IMG/VR virus record: IMGVR_UViG_3300037278_000090
Location: 1 to 22,315 of that record
Origin: a virus
Direction: 5' to 3' (one strand)
DNA length: 22,315 nucleotides
This document shows, piece by piece, positions 22,273 to 22,315 of the stretch; position 1 is the first letter of the stretch, and each line of letters starts with the position of its first letter. Under the pieces are notes generated by a model. It did not search any database and was not told the origin of the DNA. It was given only the letters and a program-made list of their open reading frames with translations. Both the position numbers and the translations under genes were made by a program.

Positions 22273-22315
22273 TTACTTGTCCTGATCTTCTTCTATTGGG
22301 GCATCGAACTCTTCA
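22273..22315 (-). CDS. C-terminal end of a minus-strand gene (partial)
   Basis: Thirteen codons run in from the window edge and end at TAA (22275-22273), encoding EEFDAPIEEDQDK. The acidic tail and the terminator hairpin 30 nt beyond the stop fit a genuine gene end. The product cannot be identified from this fragment. It shows that the genes beyond the helicase are transcribed towards it. Confidence 0.6.
   Translation of the reverse strand, partial: EEFDAPIEEDQDK

Noticed and set aside
1-22315. CRISPR array, integrase, attachment site or insertion sequence
   Set aside because: No regularly spaced repeats, recombinase motifs, transposase or terminal inverted repeats were found on reading.

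Overview
This window reads as the late (virion and lysis) region of a tailed phage or prophage with a contractile, P2-type tail, followed by a strawberry-notch-type helicase gene. Almost everything lies on the + strand in tightly packed genes, many with stop/start overlaps. No host gene, integrase, tRNA, CRISPR array or insertion sequence is visible, so free phage and prophage cannot be told apart. The host is unknown. The DNA is moderately GC-rich, most starts have strong AGGAGG-type ribosome binding sites, and two fibre genes encode Sec-type signal peptides, so a diderm bacterium is plausible but unproven.

Layout. 1-939: a small unknown protein and a Mu gp37-like tail terminator candidate. 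926-1056: a promoter-like, hairpin-bearing leader. 1057-4781: tail sheath with a large inserted beta-repeat domain, tail tube, a small beta-rich protein, and a two-part tail assembly chaperone. 4778-7402: tape measure, gpU-like and LysM gpX-like proteins. 7406-7690: a DUF6527 protein. 7687-11150: baseplate hub (gpD-like), spike with an HxH metal-binding tip (gpV-like), gpW/gp25-like wedge and gpJ-like wedge. 11170-13740: a fibre cassette placed between J and I, with a signal-peptide fibre carrying a possible SGNH-hydrolase domain and a truncated, apparently frameshifted fibre paralogue sharing a 51-bp perfect repeat with it. 13851-14984: gpI-like protein whose start codon sits in a 10-bp hairpin. 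15087-16429: a zinc-ribbon protein and a second signal-peptide fibre. 16442-18876: lysis region (XhlA-like protein, micro-ORF, lysozyme-like endolysin, zinc-knuckle microprotein, two-TM holin candidate, helical protein, membrane-anchored coiled-coil protein). 18923-18954: terminator. 19002-22037: SBNO-like helicase, probably read from a leaderless mRNA. 22038-22315: convergent region with a strong hairpin and the tail end of a minus-strand gene.

How it works together. Sheath, tube, chaperones, tape measure and baseplate genes make a contractile tail in the usual P2/Mu order. The fibres and gpI determine host recognition. The small membrane proteins and endolysin release progeny. The helicase is a separate transcription unit.

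The most unusual signals are: (1) the octamer CAGGACTC and its close variants, iterated about 44 times in both orientations and all reading frames, but absent from the fibre cassette; (2) two leaders about 14 kb apart with the same spaced architecture (TTCYAT-N16-TACAMT, GACGGGTAC, then exactly 20 nt to a terminator-like hairpin and TTTT); (3) two tail-fibre-like proteins with Sec signal peptides and even numbers of cysteines; (4) a fibre-tip cassette poised for in-frame recombination. All counts were made by eye.
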